A DNA stretch of 64,000 nucleotides from Kineococcus rhizosphaerae (GTDB lineage Bacteria > Actinomycetota > Actinomycetes > Actinomycetales > Kineococcaceae). The stretch is taken from positions 62,001 through 126,000 of the forward strand of contig NZ_PVZF01000001.1 in assembly GCF_003002055.1 (NCBI RefSeq), written 5' to 3'. Shown here in pieces: positions 10,027-18,312 of this stretch; positions within the stretch are counted from its first letter, which is position 1; every line of letters starts with the position of its first letter. Below the pieces are notes generated by a model. That model was not told where the DNA came from. It did not search any database and saw nothing but the letters and a program-made list of their open reading frames with translations. Made by a program: the position numbers and the translations under genes.

Positions 10027-10845
10027 GTGGACTCCCCGGACCCCGTCGACGCCGACACCCTGTCCCTGACGTTCATCGGCACCGCGACGGTCCTGCTGCG
10101 CTGGGGGGACCTGACGCTGCTGACCGACCCGAACTTCCTGCACCGGGGGCAGTTCGCCTACCTGGGCAAGGGCCTGGTGTCGCGGCGGCTGACCGACCCC
10201 GCCCTCGCGGTGGACCGGCTCCCACCCCTGTCCGGGATCGTGCTGTCCCACCTGCACGGCGACCACTTCGACCGGGTCGCCCGCCGCGGCCTCGACCACG
10301 ACGTGCCGGTCCTGACCACGCGGCACGCCGAGCGGCGGCTCGTGCGCCGGTACGGGTTCGAGGACGTCAGCGGGTTGCGGACCTGGGAGTCGCGGGTCCT
10401 GGTCGCCGGGGGCGACCAGGTGCGCGTGACGGCCGCACCCGGCCGGCACGCCCCCGGGCTCGCGCAGGCGCTGCTGCCACCCGTCATGGGCAGCGTCCTG
10501 GAGTTCGGGCCCGTGGGCGGCCCCGTGCGGCGCCGGGTCTACGTCTCGGGGGACACGCTCAACGTGCCGGAGCTGCGCGAGGTCCCGCACCGGTTCCCGG
10601 ACGTGGACCTCGCCGTCCTGCACCTGGGCGGGACCACGCTGCCCGGTGGTCTGGTCGTCACCCTGGACGGCGTCGGCGGCGCCGACCTGCTCGAACTCGT
10701 CCGTCCCCGGCGGGCCGTCCCGGTCCACGTCGACGACTACGGCGTCTTCCGCTCGCCCTTGGGCGACTTCACCGCCGAGGTCGCGCGCCGGGGCCTGGAC
10801 AGCGTCGTCCGGGTCGTGGCGCGGGGGGAGACCGCCCGGTTCTGA
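10027..10845 (+). CDS. MBL-fold metallohydrolase
   Basis: A 272-residue metallo-beta-lactamase-fold enzyme. The zinc motif is SHLHGDHFD near residue 80, later metal or active-site positions lie in GRHAPG and SGDTL, and the chain ends with a PVHVDDYGVF segment typical of the UlaG/RomA-like group. The substrate is not predictable. GTG at 10027 starts 7 bases after an inverted repeat that may be an operator, so the transcript may have little or no leader. The stop codon lies in the first copy of an 11-base tandem repeat. Confidence 0.85.
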   Translation: MDSPDPVDADTLSLTFIGTATVLLRWGDLTLLTDPNFLHRGQFAYLGKGLVSRRLTDPALAVDRLPPLSGIVLSHLHGDHFDRVARRGLDHDVPVLTTRHAERRLVRRYGFEDVSGLRTWESRVLVAGGDQVRVTAAPGRHAPGLAQALLPPVMGSVLEFGPVGGPVRRRVYVSGDTLNVPELREVPHRFPDVDLAVLHLGGTTLPGGLVVTLDGVGGADLLELVRPRRAVPVHVDDYGVFRSPLGDFTAEVARRGLDSVVRVVARGETARF

Positions 10846-10882
10846 GCCCGTTCTGAGCCCGTTCTGAGCCGGTTCTGAGCCG
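10839..10882 (+). repeat. Four tandem copies of an 11-base unit carrying the stop codon
   Basis: GTTCTGAGCC(C/G) is repeated four times at 10839, 10850, 10861 and 10872. The first copy contains the stop of the MBL gene. Because 11 is not a multiple of three, the TGA copies fall in all three forward frames. Confidence 0.85.
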
Positions 10883-10924
10883 GTTCGAGGTGCTCGAGGG
10901 CGCGGACGCGGCGAGAGTGGCGAG

Positions 10925-12427
10925 GTGCCCGACCTCCCCGACCGCTCCCCGGACACCCGGCGCTGGCTGTTCGCCGACCAGCTCGGCCCGCACTTCCTCG
11001 ACACCCCCCGGCAACCGGTCCTGCTCGTGGAGTCGCAGGACGTGTTCCGGCGCGGGCGCTACCACCGGCGCAAGGCGCACCTGCTCCTGTCGGCGCTGCG
11101 ACACCGGGCCGCCGAGCTGGGGGAGCGGGCCGTCTTCGTGCAGGCCGGCACCTACCGCGAGGCCCTCGCCGAGTGCGGCGGACCCGTCAGCGTCTGCGAC
11201 CCCACGTCCTACCGCGCGCGCCGGTTCGTGCGGTCCCTGCCGGACGTCGAGGTCCTCGCCTCGCGGGGTTTCGTCGTGTCCGAGGAGCAGTTCGCGGGCT
11301 GGGCCGACCGGCGCGGGGACAAGCGCCTGCTCATGGAGGACTTCTACCGCGACGTCCGGCGCCACCACGGGCTGCTGATGGACGGCGAGGCACCGCTCGG
11401 AGGGTCCTGGAACTACGACCAGGACAACCGTTCGGGGCCACCGCGCCAGGAGTCCCTGGACGTCGCCGAACCCTGGTGGCCCACCGAGGACGACATCGAC
11501 GCCGGAGTGCGCGAGGACCTCGACCGGTGGGCCCGCGACGACGGGGTCGAGTTCACCGGCTCGGACGGCCCGCGCCGGTTCGCGGCGACCCGGCGGGAGG
11601 CGCTGCGCGCGCTGCGGCACTTCCTCAGCGACCGGCTGGAGCAGTTCGGCACCTACGAGGACGCCATGCTCGCCGGGGACGAGTGGATGGCGCACTCGCT
11701 GCTGTCCGCCCCCCTGAACCTGGGGCTGCTCGACCCCGTCGAGGTCGCCCGCCGGGCCGAGGAGCACGGCCGTGAGCACCGGGTGCGGCTGGCCTCGGTC
11801 GAGGGTTTCGTGCGCCAGGTCGTCGGCTGGCGCTCCTACACCTGGCACCTGTACTGGCACCTGGGGGAGGACTACAAGCAGCGCAACGCGTTGGGGGCGC
11901 ACCAGGAGCTCCCGCGCTGGTTCGCCGACCTGGATGCGGACGCCGTGGAGGCGAACTGCCTCAAGCACGTCCTGGCCGGGGTCCGGGACGAGGGCTGGGT
12001 CCACCACATCCCGCGCCTCATGGTGCTGGGGAACTGGGGACTGCAGCGCGGCTACCGCCCGGCGGACCTCGCCGACTGGTTCTGGAGGAACTTCGTCGAC
12101 GGCTACGACTGGGTCATGACCACGAACGTCGTGGGTATGTCCCAGCACGCCGACCACGGGGTGCTGGCCACCAAGCCGTACGCGTCGGGCGGCGCGTACA
12201 TCGACCGGATGAGCGACTTCTGCGGCGGCTGTCGCTACGATCCCCGCGTACGGGTCGGCGAGGACGCCTGCCCGTTCACCGCCGGCTACTGGAACTTCCT
12301 CGCGGGCCACCGCGAGGAACTCTCGGGGAACCGGCGGATGGCCCAGGCCCTGAAGGGGCTGGACCGGCTGCGCGACCTCGACGGCGTGCTGCACCAGGAG
12401 TCCGAGAGAGGGAGTGGACCGCCGTGA
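10925..12427 (+). CDS. Iron-sulfur bacterial photolyase/cryptochrome (FeS-BCP, PhrB type)
   Basis: A 500-residue photolyase-like flavoprotein. An N-terminal alpha/beta antenna domain (WLFADQLGPHFLD) is followed by the helical FAD domain (GGSWNYDQDNR, then WMAHSLLSAPLNLGLL, WHLYWHLGEDY, IPRLMVLGNWGLQRGY). Four cysteines, C345 (EANCLKH), C433 and C436 (FCGGC) and C449 (EDACPF), match the spacing of the [4Fe-4S] ligands in Agrobacterium PhrB. PhrB repairs (6-4) photoproducts, so that is the likely reaction; a signalling role cannot be excluded. The GTG at 10925 is followed by a short polar N-terminus. The gene overlaps the next one by four bases (GTGA), suggesting co-translation with an F420-type oxidoreductase-like protein. 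Confidence 0.92.
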   Translation: MPDLPDRSPDTRRWLFADQLGPHFLDTPRQPVLLVESQDVFRRGRYHRRKAHLLLSALRHRAAELGERAVFVQAGTYREALAECGGPVSVCDPTSYRARRFVRSLPDVEVLASRGFVVSEEQFAGWADRRGDKRLLMEDFYRDVRRHHGLLMDGEAPLGGSWNYDQDNRSGPPRQESLDVAEPWWPTEDDIDAGVREDLDRWARDDGVEFTGSDGPRRFAATRREALRALRHFLSDRLEQFGTYEDAMLAGDEWMAHSLLSAPLNLGLLDPVEVARRAEEHGREHRVRLASVEGFVRQVVGWRSYTWHLYWHLGEDYKQRNALGAHQELPRWFADLDADAVEANCLKHVLAGVRDEGWVHHIPRLMVLGNWGLQRGYRPADLADWFWRNFVDGYDWVMTTNVVGMSQHADHGVLATKPYASGGAYIDRMSDFCGGCRYDPRVRVGEDACPFTAGYWNFLAGHREELSGNRRMAQALKGLDRLRDLDGVLHQESERGSGPP

Positions 12428-12834
12428 CCGACCGGACCGAGCGCGTGCAGGAACTGCTGGGGCAGACGTCCTACGTCCTGCTGACGACGTTCCGCCGGGA
12501 CGGCCGTCCCGTCGGCACCCCGGTGTGGTCGGCACCGCTGGGCGACGGGCGGATCGCGCTCGTCACGCAGGACACCACGGGCAAGGTCAAGCGGGTGCGC
12601 CGCGACCCGCACGTCCTCGTCGCACCCTGCACCCAGCGCGGGAAACCGCTGGGGCGTCCCGTCGACGCGCAGGCCGAGGTGCTGGCCGCGCAGGAACTGC
12701 CCGAGGTCGAACGGCGGCTGGCGGCCAAGTACGGCGTGCTGTTCCAGCTCTTCGACGCCGTCGAAGGGTTCCTGCAGCGTCGTGGCCGGATGAGGGGTTC
12801 CCGGGTCGCGGTCGCGGTGACCGTCGCGGGATGA
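12424..12834 (+). CDS. PPOX-class, F420-dependent-type oxidoreductase
   Basis: A 136-residue split-barrel protein (pyridoxamine-oxidase-like) with the pattern SYVLLTTFRRDGRPVGTPVW, followed by RIALVTQDTTGKVKRVRRDP and a short C-terminal helix. Actinobacterial members of this length bind F420 or another flavin-like cofactor and reduce small substrates; the substrate here is unknown. It overlaps the photolyase gene by four bases, so expression may be linked to light damage. GTG is the start. Confidence 0.82.
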   Translation: MTDRTERVQELLGQTSYVLLTTFRRDGRPVGTPVWSAPLGDGRIALVTQDTTGKVKRVRRDPHVLVAPCTQRGKPLGRPVDAQAEVLAAQELPEVERRLAAKYGVLFQLFDAVEGFLQRRGRMRGSRVAVAVTVAG

Positions 12835-12841
12835 CCGGTCC

Positions 12842-13048
12842 GTGACCGAGGTCGTCCTGTTCCACCCCGCCCAGGGCCTCGCGGCGGGGGTGCGGTCCCC
12901 GGCCGACCTCGCCCTGCAGGTGCACGCCGTGGCCGACGACCCCGACGGGGACGCGCACCTGGTCGTCGACGACAGTCCGCCCGGCCACGACGAGGCTGCC
13001 GCCGCGCAGTCGCTCGACCGGCTGCCGGCGTTCCTCGCCGACCGCTGA
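12842..13048 (+). pseudogene. Internally deleted dienelactone hydrolase remnant
   Basis: A 68-codon frame that looks like both ends of a dienelactone-hydrolase-family protein joined together. The first part, VVLFHPAQGLAAGVRSPADL, matches the usual N-terminal strand and first helix. The last part, HLVVDDSPPGHDEAAAAQSL then RLPAFLADR, matches the C-terminal region after the catalytic His. About 120 residues in between, including the nucleophile elbow, are missing, so it cannot be active. The frame remains open, pointing to an in-frame deletion. It starts with GTG 8 bases after the PPOX stop. A small unrelated protein is the alternative. Confidence 0.55.
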
Positions 13049-13096
13049 ACCGACCGCCGGACCGGGCCCGCGTCCTCGGCCGCCTGCCGCGTCCGG

Positions 13097-13102
13097 TAGT
13101 GT
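13097..13102 (+). promoter_or_regulatory. -10 box (TAGTGT) of tRNA-Val
   Basis: TAGTGT fits TANNNT and lies 14 bases before the mature tRNA 5' end. No clear -35 box is visible upstream. Confidence 0.45.
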
Positions 13103-13116
13103 TCTGCACGCAGCGC

Positions 13117-13188
13117 GGGCGATTGGCGCAGCGGTAGCGCGCTTCCCTGACACGGAAGAGGTCACTGGTTCGATCCCAGTATCGCCCA
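13117..13188 (+). tRNA. tRNA-Val (anticodon GAC)
   Basis: A 72-nt cloverleaf with acceptor arms GGGCGAT and ATCGCCC, D-arm GCGCAGCGGTAGCGC, anticodon stem CTTCC/GGAAG around CTGACAC (anticodon GAC), and T-arm CTGGTTCGATCCCAG. CCA is not encoded; the next bases are CCC. An identical mature sequence lies on the minus strand at 30355-30426. Confidence 0.97.
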
Positions 13189-13193
13189 CCCCC

Positions 13194-13227
13194 GAGGGGC
13201 CGGGTCCGGCGACGGACCCGGCCCCTC
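13194..13227 (+). terminator. Terminator hairpin after tRNA-Val
   Basis: Perfect 15-base arms at 13194-13208 and 13213-13227 enclose a GCGA tetraloop (GNRA type). There is no T-run. It separates the tRNA from the riboflavin genes that converge from the right. Confidence 0.8.
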
Positions 13228-13247
13228 CTGCGTCTGCTGCGTCCCGT

Positions 13248-13991
13248 TCAGCCTCGCAGGTCCAGCTCGAAGCACACGTCCTCACCCAGCAGGTGCCGCC
13301 GGGAGTCGGGGCGCAGGCAGTCCCGCAACGGTTCGACGTCCGGCAGCGCCAGCCCGCGCCGGCCGCCGCGACCGATGACCAGCGGCGCGACGGTCAGGTA
13401 CAGCCGGTCCACGACCCCCGCCGCGACCCAGTCGCTCACGGTGCAGCCGCCGCCCTCGACGAGGACGCGCCGCAGCCCGGCGTCGCGCAGCCCGGCCAGC
13501 ACCGCGACGGGGTCGCGCGCGAGGTCGCCGCGGATCCACACCGTCCGCGGGTCGGCCAGCACGGCGCGGTCGTGCAGGTTGGCGCGCGGGTCGAGGACGA
13601 CCCGGACCGGGTTGGGACCGGTGACCGCCCGCACCGTCAGTTGCGGGTCGTCCGCGTCGACGGTCCCCGGGCCCACGACCACGGCGTCCACGAGCGCGCG
13701 CAACCGGTGCAGGTGCTCCCGGTCGGCGTCGCCCGTCACGAAGTTCGCGTCCCCCGAGCGGGTCGCGATGCACCCGTCGAGGCTCTGCCCGAGCTGGGCC
13801 ACGACACCGCGCCGGCCCGCGAGCAGCAGCGGCGCGTAGCGGTCGACGAGGTCGCCGCCGGCCCGGGCCCGCAACCCCGCCGCCACCACCACCGGGTCGT
13901 CCTCGCGGGCCAGTGCCAGCAGCAGGTCCCAGTCCCGGGCCCGTGCGTCCTGCTCGACCTGCGTGCCCGGGTCCGGGGCGTGGACGGTCAT
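13248..13991 (-). CDS. RibD C-terminal-type reductase (riboflavin pathway)
   Basis: A 247-residue protein with the RibD reductase domain, a dihydrofolate-reductase-like fold that reduces the pyrimidine ribosylamino intermediate with NADPH. Seen motifs are LGQSLDGCIATRSGD, VVGPGTVDADDPQLTVR, VLVEGGGCTVSDWV and PLVIGRGGR. The deaminase half of a full RibD is absent; the first about 65 residues are not recognised. The ATG at 13991 shares one base with the stop of the GTP cyclohydrolase II gene, so the pair form a riboflavin unit. It could also be a paralogue with another pyrimidine-type substrate. Confidence 0.82.
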   Translation of the reverse strand: MTVHAPDPGTQVEQDARARDWDLLLALAREDDPVVVAAGLRARAGGDLVDRYAPLLLAGRRGVVAQLGQSLDGCIATRSGDANFVTGDADREHLHRLRALVDAVVVGPGTVDADDPQLTVRAVTGPNPVRVVLDPRANLHDRAVLADPRTVWIRGDLARDPVAVLAGLRDAGLRRVLVEGGGCTVSDWVAAGVVDRLYLTVAPLVIGRGGRRGLALPDVEPLRDCLRPDSRRHLLGEDVCFELDLRG

Positions 13992-14638
13992 CAGTCCACC
14001 CCCGGCAGCTCGTGGCCCATCCGGTCGCGCTTCGTCCGCAGGTAGCGCAGGTTGTCGACGGTCTGCGCCACGGGCAGGTCCCGGCGGCGCAGCACCGGCA
14101 CGCCGTGCGCCTCCAGGGCCCGCACCTTCACGGGGTTGTGCGTCATGAGCTCGACGTCGCGCACGCCGAGGTCGCGCAGGACGGCGACGGCACCGGTGTA
14201 GTCGCGCGCGTCCACCGGCAGGCCGAGGTCCACGTTGGCCTCGACGGTGTCCCGGCCCTGCTCCTGCAGCGCGTAGGCCGCGATCTTCTCGGCCAGCCCG
14301 ATCCCGCGGCCCTCCTGCCCCCGCAGGTACAGGACCACCCCGCGCCCCTCGGCGGTGATCGCCTCCAGCGCGGCGTGCAGCTGCGGACCGCAGTCGCAGC
14401 GCAACGACCCGAGGACGTCCCCGGTGAGGCACTCCGAGTGCAGGCGCACCAGCACGTCGTGCCCGTCACCGAGGTCCCCGGTGACGAGCGCGAGGTACTC
14501 GACCCCGTCGGCCTGCCGGTAGGCCAGCGCCCGGAACGTCCCGGACGTCGTGGGCAGCCTCGCCTCGCCCACGAGGACGACCGGGAGCGAGGGGTGGGCG
14601 TCCTGCAACCTCGAACCGAGGTCGGCGGTGTGCGTCAC
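13991..14638 (-). CDS. ribA: GTP cyclohydrolase II
   Basis: A 215-residue stand-alone GTP cyclohydrolase II, the first step of riboflavin synthesis. The zinc site is [19 protein letters not shown] (three cysteines), the catalytic region is [18 protein letters not shown] and the C-terminal GTP site is [13 protein letters not shown]. No DHBP synthase domain is attached, unlike the fused ribBA of many bacteria. GTG start with AGGAGAGGGA upstream. It precedes and overlaps the RibD-type reductase gene. The photolyase 2 kb away belongs to a family (PhrB) that uses a riboflavin precursor as antenna, which may be coincidence. Confidence 0.92.
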   Translation of the reverse strand: MTHTADLGSRLQDAHPSLPVVLVGEARLPTTSGTFRALAYRQADGVEYLALVTGDLGDGHDVLVRLHSECLTGDVLGSLRCDCGPQLHAALEAITAEGRGVVLYLRGQEGRGIGLAEKIAAYALQEQGRDTVEANVDLGLPVDARDYTGAVAVLRDLGVRDVELMTHNPVKVRALEAHGVPVLRRRDLPVAQTVDNLRYLRTKRDRMGHELPGVD

Positions 14639-14682
14639 GGCGACGTCCCTCTCCTGGAACCGTCAGGGGTGGTGCGGGAGGA

Positions 14683-15144
14683 TCAGGCGGCGGTCGCCAC
14701 GCGGACCTGGCGCTTGACCCGCGCCAGCATCCCCGTCATGCCGCGCATGCGCAGCGGGCTCACGGCCTGCTCCAGGCCGAGGCGGTGGCACACGTCCGGC
14801 GGCAGGTCGAGCACGACGTCCGCCGGCAGCCCCTCCAGGCCCTCCTGCAGGACCCCGGCGAACCCCCGCGTCGTCGGTGCCTCCGCCGGGGCCGAGACGT
14901 GCAGGTGCACGGCCCGGTCGGCGTCGACCTCGGCGTGGACGAAGACGGGCGACTGGCACTCGTCGACCCGCTCCATCTTCTCCAGGTGTCCCTCGAACTC
15001 CGCCGGCAGCGGCTTCAGGCCCTGGCTGAACTCCAGGAGCAGCTGCAGCCGCTCGCGCTCGCCGAGGGCCTGGAAGTCCTCGACGATCTCGGCCATCGCG
15101 GGCGGCAGCCCCGCGACCGGGTCGTCGTCCAGCTCGGAGGTCAC
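14683..15144 (-). CDS. SufE family protein
   Basis: A 153-residue SufE-type sulfur acceptor. The conserved cysteine lies in [15 protein letters not shown], and the C-terminal [19 protein letters not shown] is typical of actinobacterial members. SufE takes persulfide sulfur from a donor for Fe-S cluster or related sulfur work. Its GTG overlaps the stop of the sulfurtransferase gene (GTGA). The pair, rhodanese-type donor and SufE-type acceptor, recurs in actinobacteria apart from the main suf operon. Confidence 0.9.
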   Translation of the reverse strand: MTSELDDDPVAGLPPAMAEIVEDFQALGERERLQLLLEFSQGLKPLPAEFEGHLEKMERVDECQSPVFVHAEVDADRAVHLHVSAPAEAPTTRGFAGVLQEGLEGLPADVVLDLPPDVCHRLGLEQAVSPLRMRGMTGMLARVKRQVRVATAA

Positions 15145-16055
15145 TTGAGCGAGCCCTTCTCCGGGCCCTTGACGATCGGCACGCGCACGGCGTTGCCCCA
15201 CTCGGTCCAGGAGCCGTCGTAGTTGCGCACCTTCTCGAACCCGAGCAGCTCGGACAGCACGAACCACGTGTGGCTGGAACGTTCCCCGATGCGGCAGTAG
15301 GCGATCACGTCGTCGTCGGGGGACAGGCCCTTCTCGCCGGAGTAGATCGCCTCGAGCTCGGCGCGGGACTTGAACGTCCCGTCCTCGGCCGCGGCCCGGG
15401 CCCACGGGACGCTGTCCGCGCCCGGGATGTGCCCACCGCGGACGGTGCCCTCCTCGGGGTAGTCCGGCATGTGCGTGCGCTCGCCGGTGTACTCCTGCGG
15501 GGAGCGGACGTCGACGAGCTTGCCGCCGGCCCCGTCCGGACCGCTGCTGATGTGGGCGAGGACGTCGTCCTTGAACGCACGGATCTGCTCGTCGCGGCGC
15601 TCCACGACGGGGTACTGCGTGGGGGTGCGCGGCGGGGCGTCGGTCGTCAGCTCGCGCCCCTCGGCGATCCACTTCGCGCGGCCGCCGTCGAGCAGCCGCA
15701 CGTCCTCGTGGCCGAAGAGGGTGAAGACCCACAGCGCGTACGCGGCCCACCAGTTGTTCTTGTCGCCGTAGATCACGACGGTGTCCTCGCGGGAGACGCC
15801 CTTGGCCGACATGAGCCGGGCGAAGCCCTCCCCGTCGACGTAGTCGCGCGTCACCTCGTCGTTGAGCTCGGTGTGCCAGTCCACCTTGACCGAGCCGGGG
15901 ACGTGCCCGGTGTCCCAGAGCAGGACGTCCTCGTCGCTCTCGACGACGACCAGGCCCGGCTCGCCCAGGTGCTCGGCCAGCCACTGCGTCGTGACGAGCT
16001 TCTCCGGGTGGGCGTAGGCGGCGAGCTTGGCATCGGTGTCCAGCGGGGTGCTCAC
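15141..16055 (-). CDS. Thiosulfate/3-mercaptopyruvate-type sulfurtransferase
   Basis: A 304-residue protein with two rhodanese domains. The first (about 25-150) is inactive, with [14 protein letters not shown]. The second carries the active loop [13 protein letters not shown], whose Cys accepts the sulfane sulfur. The CRIGERS loop is the actinobacterial SseA/CysA type. GTG at 16055 is preceded by GGAGG at good spacing. It is coupled to SufE downstream and divergent from zapE. Confidence 0.92.
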   Translation of the reverse strand: MSTPLDTDAKLAAYAHPEKLVTTQWLAEHLGEPGLVVVESDEDVLLWDTGHVPGSVKVDWHTELNDEVTRDYVDGEGFARLMSAKGVSREDTVVIYGDKNNWWAAYALWVFTLFGHEDVRLLDGGRAKWIAEGRELTTDAPPRTPTQYPVVERRDEQIRAFKDDVLAHISSGPDGAGGKLVDVRSPQEYTGERTHMPDYPEEGTVRGGHIPGADSVPWARAAAEDGTFKSRAELEAIYSGEKGLSPDDDVIAYCRIGERSSHTWFVLSELLGFEKVRNYDGSWTEWGNAVRVPIVKGPEKGSLK

Positions 16056-16165
16056 GGGGTGTCCTCCAGCGACTCGGTCGGCAACGAGAACGCCGGTGCG
16101 CACCGATCCGTTCCCGCCGTCGGTGATCCTGGCACACCCCTCGGGCGGGGGCGCGGGACCGTCAC

Positions 16166-16171
16166 TAGGGT
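16166..16171 (+). promoter_or_regulatory. -10 box (TAGGGT) for leaderless zapE
   Basis: CACTAGGGTGGGC is the same 13-base string as in front of the MBL gene at 53683. The hexamer TAGGGT lies 8 bases before the GTG at 16180, which suggests a leaderless transcript. Confidence 0.5.
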
Positions 16172-16179
16172 GGGCGGTC

Positions 16180-17226
16180 GTGACGGGCTCCCAGATGCGA
16201 CTCGACTCCCTCGCCGACCGCAACCCGCGCGTCCCGCCGCAGCAGCTGGTCGCCGAGCTCGTCCCGCCGCCGCGCTTCTCCGACGTGCGCTTCTCCACGT
16301 ACGTGCCCTCGCCCGACCACCCCTCGCAGGCCGAGGCCGTCGCCGGCATGAGCGCCTTCGGCGAGAGCGTCCTGAAGGGGGCCGCCCCCAGGCGCGGCCT
16401 GTTCAAGCGCCGCGCGGCTCCCGCCGGCCCGCCCGGGATGTACCTCGACGGCGGGTTCGGCGTCGGCAAGACCCACCTGCTGTCCTCGCTGTACCACCAG
16501 GTCGTCACCGAGGGCGGCGGGACCGCGGCCTACGGCACGTTCGTGGAGTACACCAACCTCGTCGGGGCCCTCGGCTTCCTGCCCGCCGTCGAGGCCCTCG
16601 CGCCCCACCACCTCGTGTGCATCGACGAGTTCGAGCTCGACGACCCGGGCGACACCGTCCTGATGTCGCGGCTCATGCGCGAGCTCGTCGACCGCGGCGT
16701 CCGCCTCGCCGCCACCTCCAACACGCTGCCCGGGGCCCTGGGCGAGGGCCGGTTCGCCGCGCAGGACTTCCAGCGCGAGATCCAGGCCCTGGCCGGGCAG
16801 TTCGCCGTCCAGCGCGTCGACGGCGAGGACTACCGCCACCGGGGGCTGCCCGCCGCGCCGGCCCCCCTGGACGACGCCGCCGTCGAGCGCGTCGCCGCCG
16901 GCCGCGACGGCGCCACCTTCGACGACTTCTCCACCGTTCTGGCGCACCTGGCCGAGGTCCACCCCAGCCGCTACGGCGCGATGGTGGGCTCCACGAGCGC
17001 CGTGTGCCTGCGCGCCGTCAGCACCGTGACCGACCAGATGGTCGGCCTGCGCCTGGTCGTGCTCGCCGACCGCCTCTACGACCGCGACATCCCGGTGGTC
17101 GCCTCGGGGGTCCCGTTCGACGCCGTCTTCACCGACGAGCTGCTGAACGGCGGGTACCGCAAGAAGTACCTGCGCGCGGTGTCGCGGCTGTCGGCGCTCG
17201 CGCGCGACGGGGCTCAGCTGGCCTGA
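16180..17226 (+). CDS. zapE: Cell division protein ZapE (AFG1-like ATPase)
   Basis: A 348-residue AFG1/ZapE-family ATPase. Walker A is [12 protein letters not shown] and Walker B is [13 protein letters not shown], followed by the sensor region [20 protein letters not shown] and the family-specific DFQREIQ. In E. coli ZapE acts at the Z-ring. I start at GTG 16180 because a TAGGGT box sits just upstream; ATG at 16195 ([10 protein letters not shown]) is the alternative. The last 13 bases overlap the end of the nickel permease gene on the other strand. Confidence 0.88.
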   Translation: MTGSQMRLDSLADRNPRVPPQQLVAELVPPPRFSDVRFSTYVPSPDHPSQAEAVAGMSAFGESVLKGAAPRRGLFKRRAAPAGPPGMYLDGGFGVGKTHLLSSLYHQVVTEGGGTAAYGTFVEYTNLVGALGFLPAVEALAPHHLVCIDEFELDDPGDTVLMSRLMRELVDRGVRLAATSNTLPGALGEGRFAAQDFQREIQALAGQFAVQRVDGEDYRHRGLPAAPAPLDDAAVERVAAGRDGATFDDFSTVLAHLAEVHPSRYGAMVGSTSAVCLRAVSTVTDQMVGLRLVVLADRLYDRDIPVVASGVPFDAVFTDELLNGGYRKKYLRAVSRLSALARDGAQLA

Positions 17227-18254
17227 GGCACGCGCTCGCGCGCCGCCCGCCACCACACGAGCGCGCAGGCCCACACGACGACGAACAGCCCGGCGACCGC
17301 GTACCCCACGTACTCGGTGTCCAGCCCGGAGACCCACGTCGCGACCCCGCCCAGGCCCAGCTCCTCGTGCAGCACGGACCCGAGCTGGATCGTCCCGACG
17401 CCCAGGGCCACGGCCACCGAGACGCCCGTGACGACGCCGTTGTAGGTCAGGCGCCGCAGCGGGTTCGCCAGGGCCCAGTCGTAGGCGAGGTTCATGAAGG
17501 CGCCGTCGAGGGTGTCGAACAGGCTCATGCCCGCGGTGAAGAGCACGGGCAGCACCAGGACGGCGTACCAGGGCAGCGTGACGGCCGCGGTGCCGGCCAG
17601 GACGAGCAGCGCGACCTCGGTGGCCGTGTCGAAACCCAGCCCCATGAGGAGACCGGCCGGGTAGACCTGCCGGGGGGAGCGGATGCGCGCGGTGAACCGG
17701 CGCAGGAGCCGGGCCAGCGCCCCGTCGATCGCCAGGTGCTGCTGCAGGGCGGCGTCGTCGAGCTCGCCGCGCCGGCGGCGGCGGGCCGTGCGCACGATGC
17801 CGGCCAGGGCCACGAGGTTCACCAGGCCGATGACCCACAGGAACACGCCGGCGGCGCTGGTGCCGAAGACGCCGAGCGCGTCGTGCACGGCGCTGCCGTC
17901 GGTCACCAGCCCCGAGGCGAACCTCGCGCCGGTGGCGACGACGACGGCCATCGCGAACACGACGCTGGAGTGGCCCAGGGAGAACCAGAAACCCACCGAC
18001 AGCGGACGCTGCCCGTCCCCGGTGAGCTTGCGGGTGGTGCCGTCGATGACGGCGATGTGGTCGGCGTCGAAGGCGTGCCGGACCCCGAAGACGTAGGCCG
18101 TCAGGCCCAGGCCCCAGCCGAAGACCTGCTCACCGACGCTGTACTCGTGGGGCACGACGAACAACCCCAGCACGCCCCAGCCGACGACGTGCAGGGCCAG
18201 CACGACCGCCAGCAGTCGCAGCAGCCGGCGGGAGTCGTCGCGGGTCCAGCGCAC
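17214..18254 (-). CDS. Nickel/cobalt permease, NiCoT family (HoxN/NixA type)
   Basis: A 346-residue membrane protein with about eight helices. The NiCoT signature is GVRHAFDADHIAVIDG in helix II, and further family motifs are GFWFSLGHSSVVF and GLGFDTATEVALL. It imports Ni2+ or Co2+ in micromolar demand. A cytosolic loop near residues 155-200 is Arg-rich. GTG at 18254 has GGAGG eight bases upstream. Upstream lies a Nur-type operator over the start of transcription, suggesting nickel repression. Convergent with zapE. Confidence 0.92.
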   Translation of the reverse strand: MRWTRDDSRRLLRLLAVVLALHVVGWGVLGLFVVPHEYSVGEQVFGWGLGLTAYVFGVRHAFDADHIAVIDGTTRKLTGDGQRPLSVGFWFSLGHSSVVFAMAVVVATGARFASGLVTDGSAVHDALGVFGTSAAGVFLWVIGLVNLVALAGIVRTARRRRRGELDDAALQQHLAIDGALARLLRRFTARIRSPRQVYPAGLLMGLGFDTATEVALLVLAGTAAVTLPWYAVLVLPVLFTAGMSLFDTLDGAFMNLAYDWALANPLRRLTYNGVVTGVSVAVALGVGTIQLGSVLHEELGLGGVATWVSGLDTEYVGYAVAGLFVVVWACALVWWRAARERVPQAS

Positions 18255-18282
18255 GGGGAGGGCCTCCGGGGTCGTCGTCGTT

Positions 18283-18312
18283 GTTGCAAGTGGCTTGCAA
18301 CAGTGCAGACTA
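18283..18312 (-). promoter_or_regulatory. Promoter with a Nur-type operator for the nickel permease
   Basis: TTGCAA at 18284-18289 and again at 18295-18300 with a 5-base spacer match the Streptomyces Nur box (TTGCAA-N5-TTGCAA). On the minus strand a TAGTCT -10 box lies at 18312-18307, placing the operator over the expected transcription start, 29 bases or more before the GTG. Nur is a Fur-family nickel sensor that represses nickel uptake. Confidence 0.68.
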
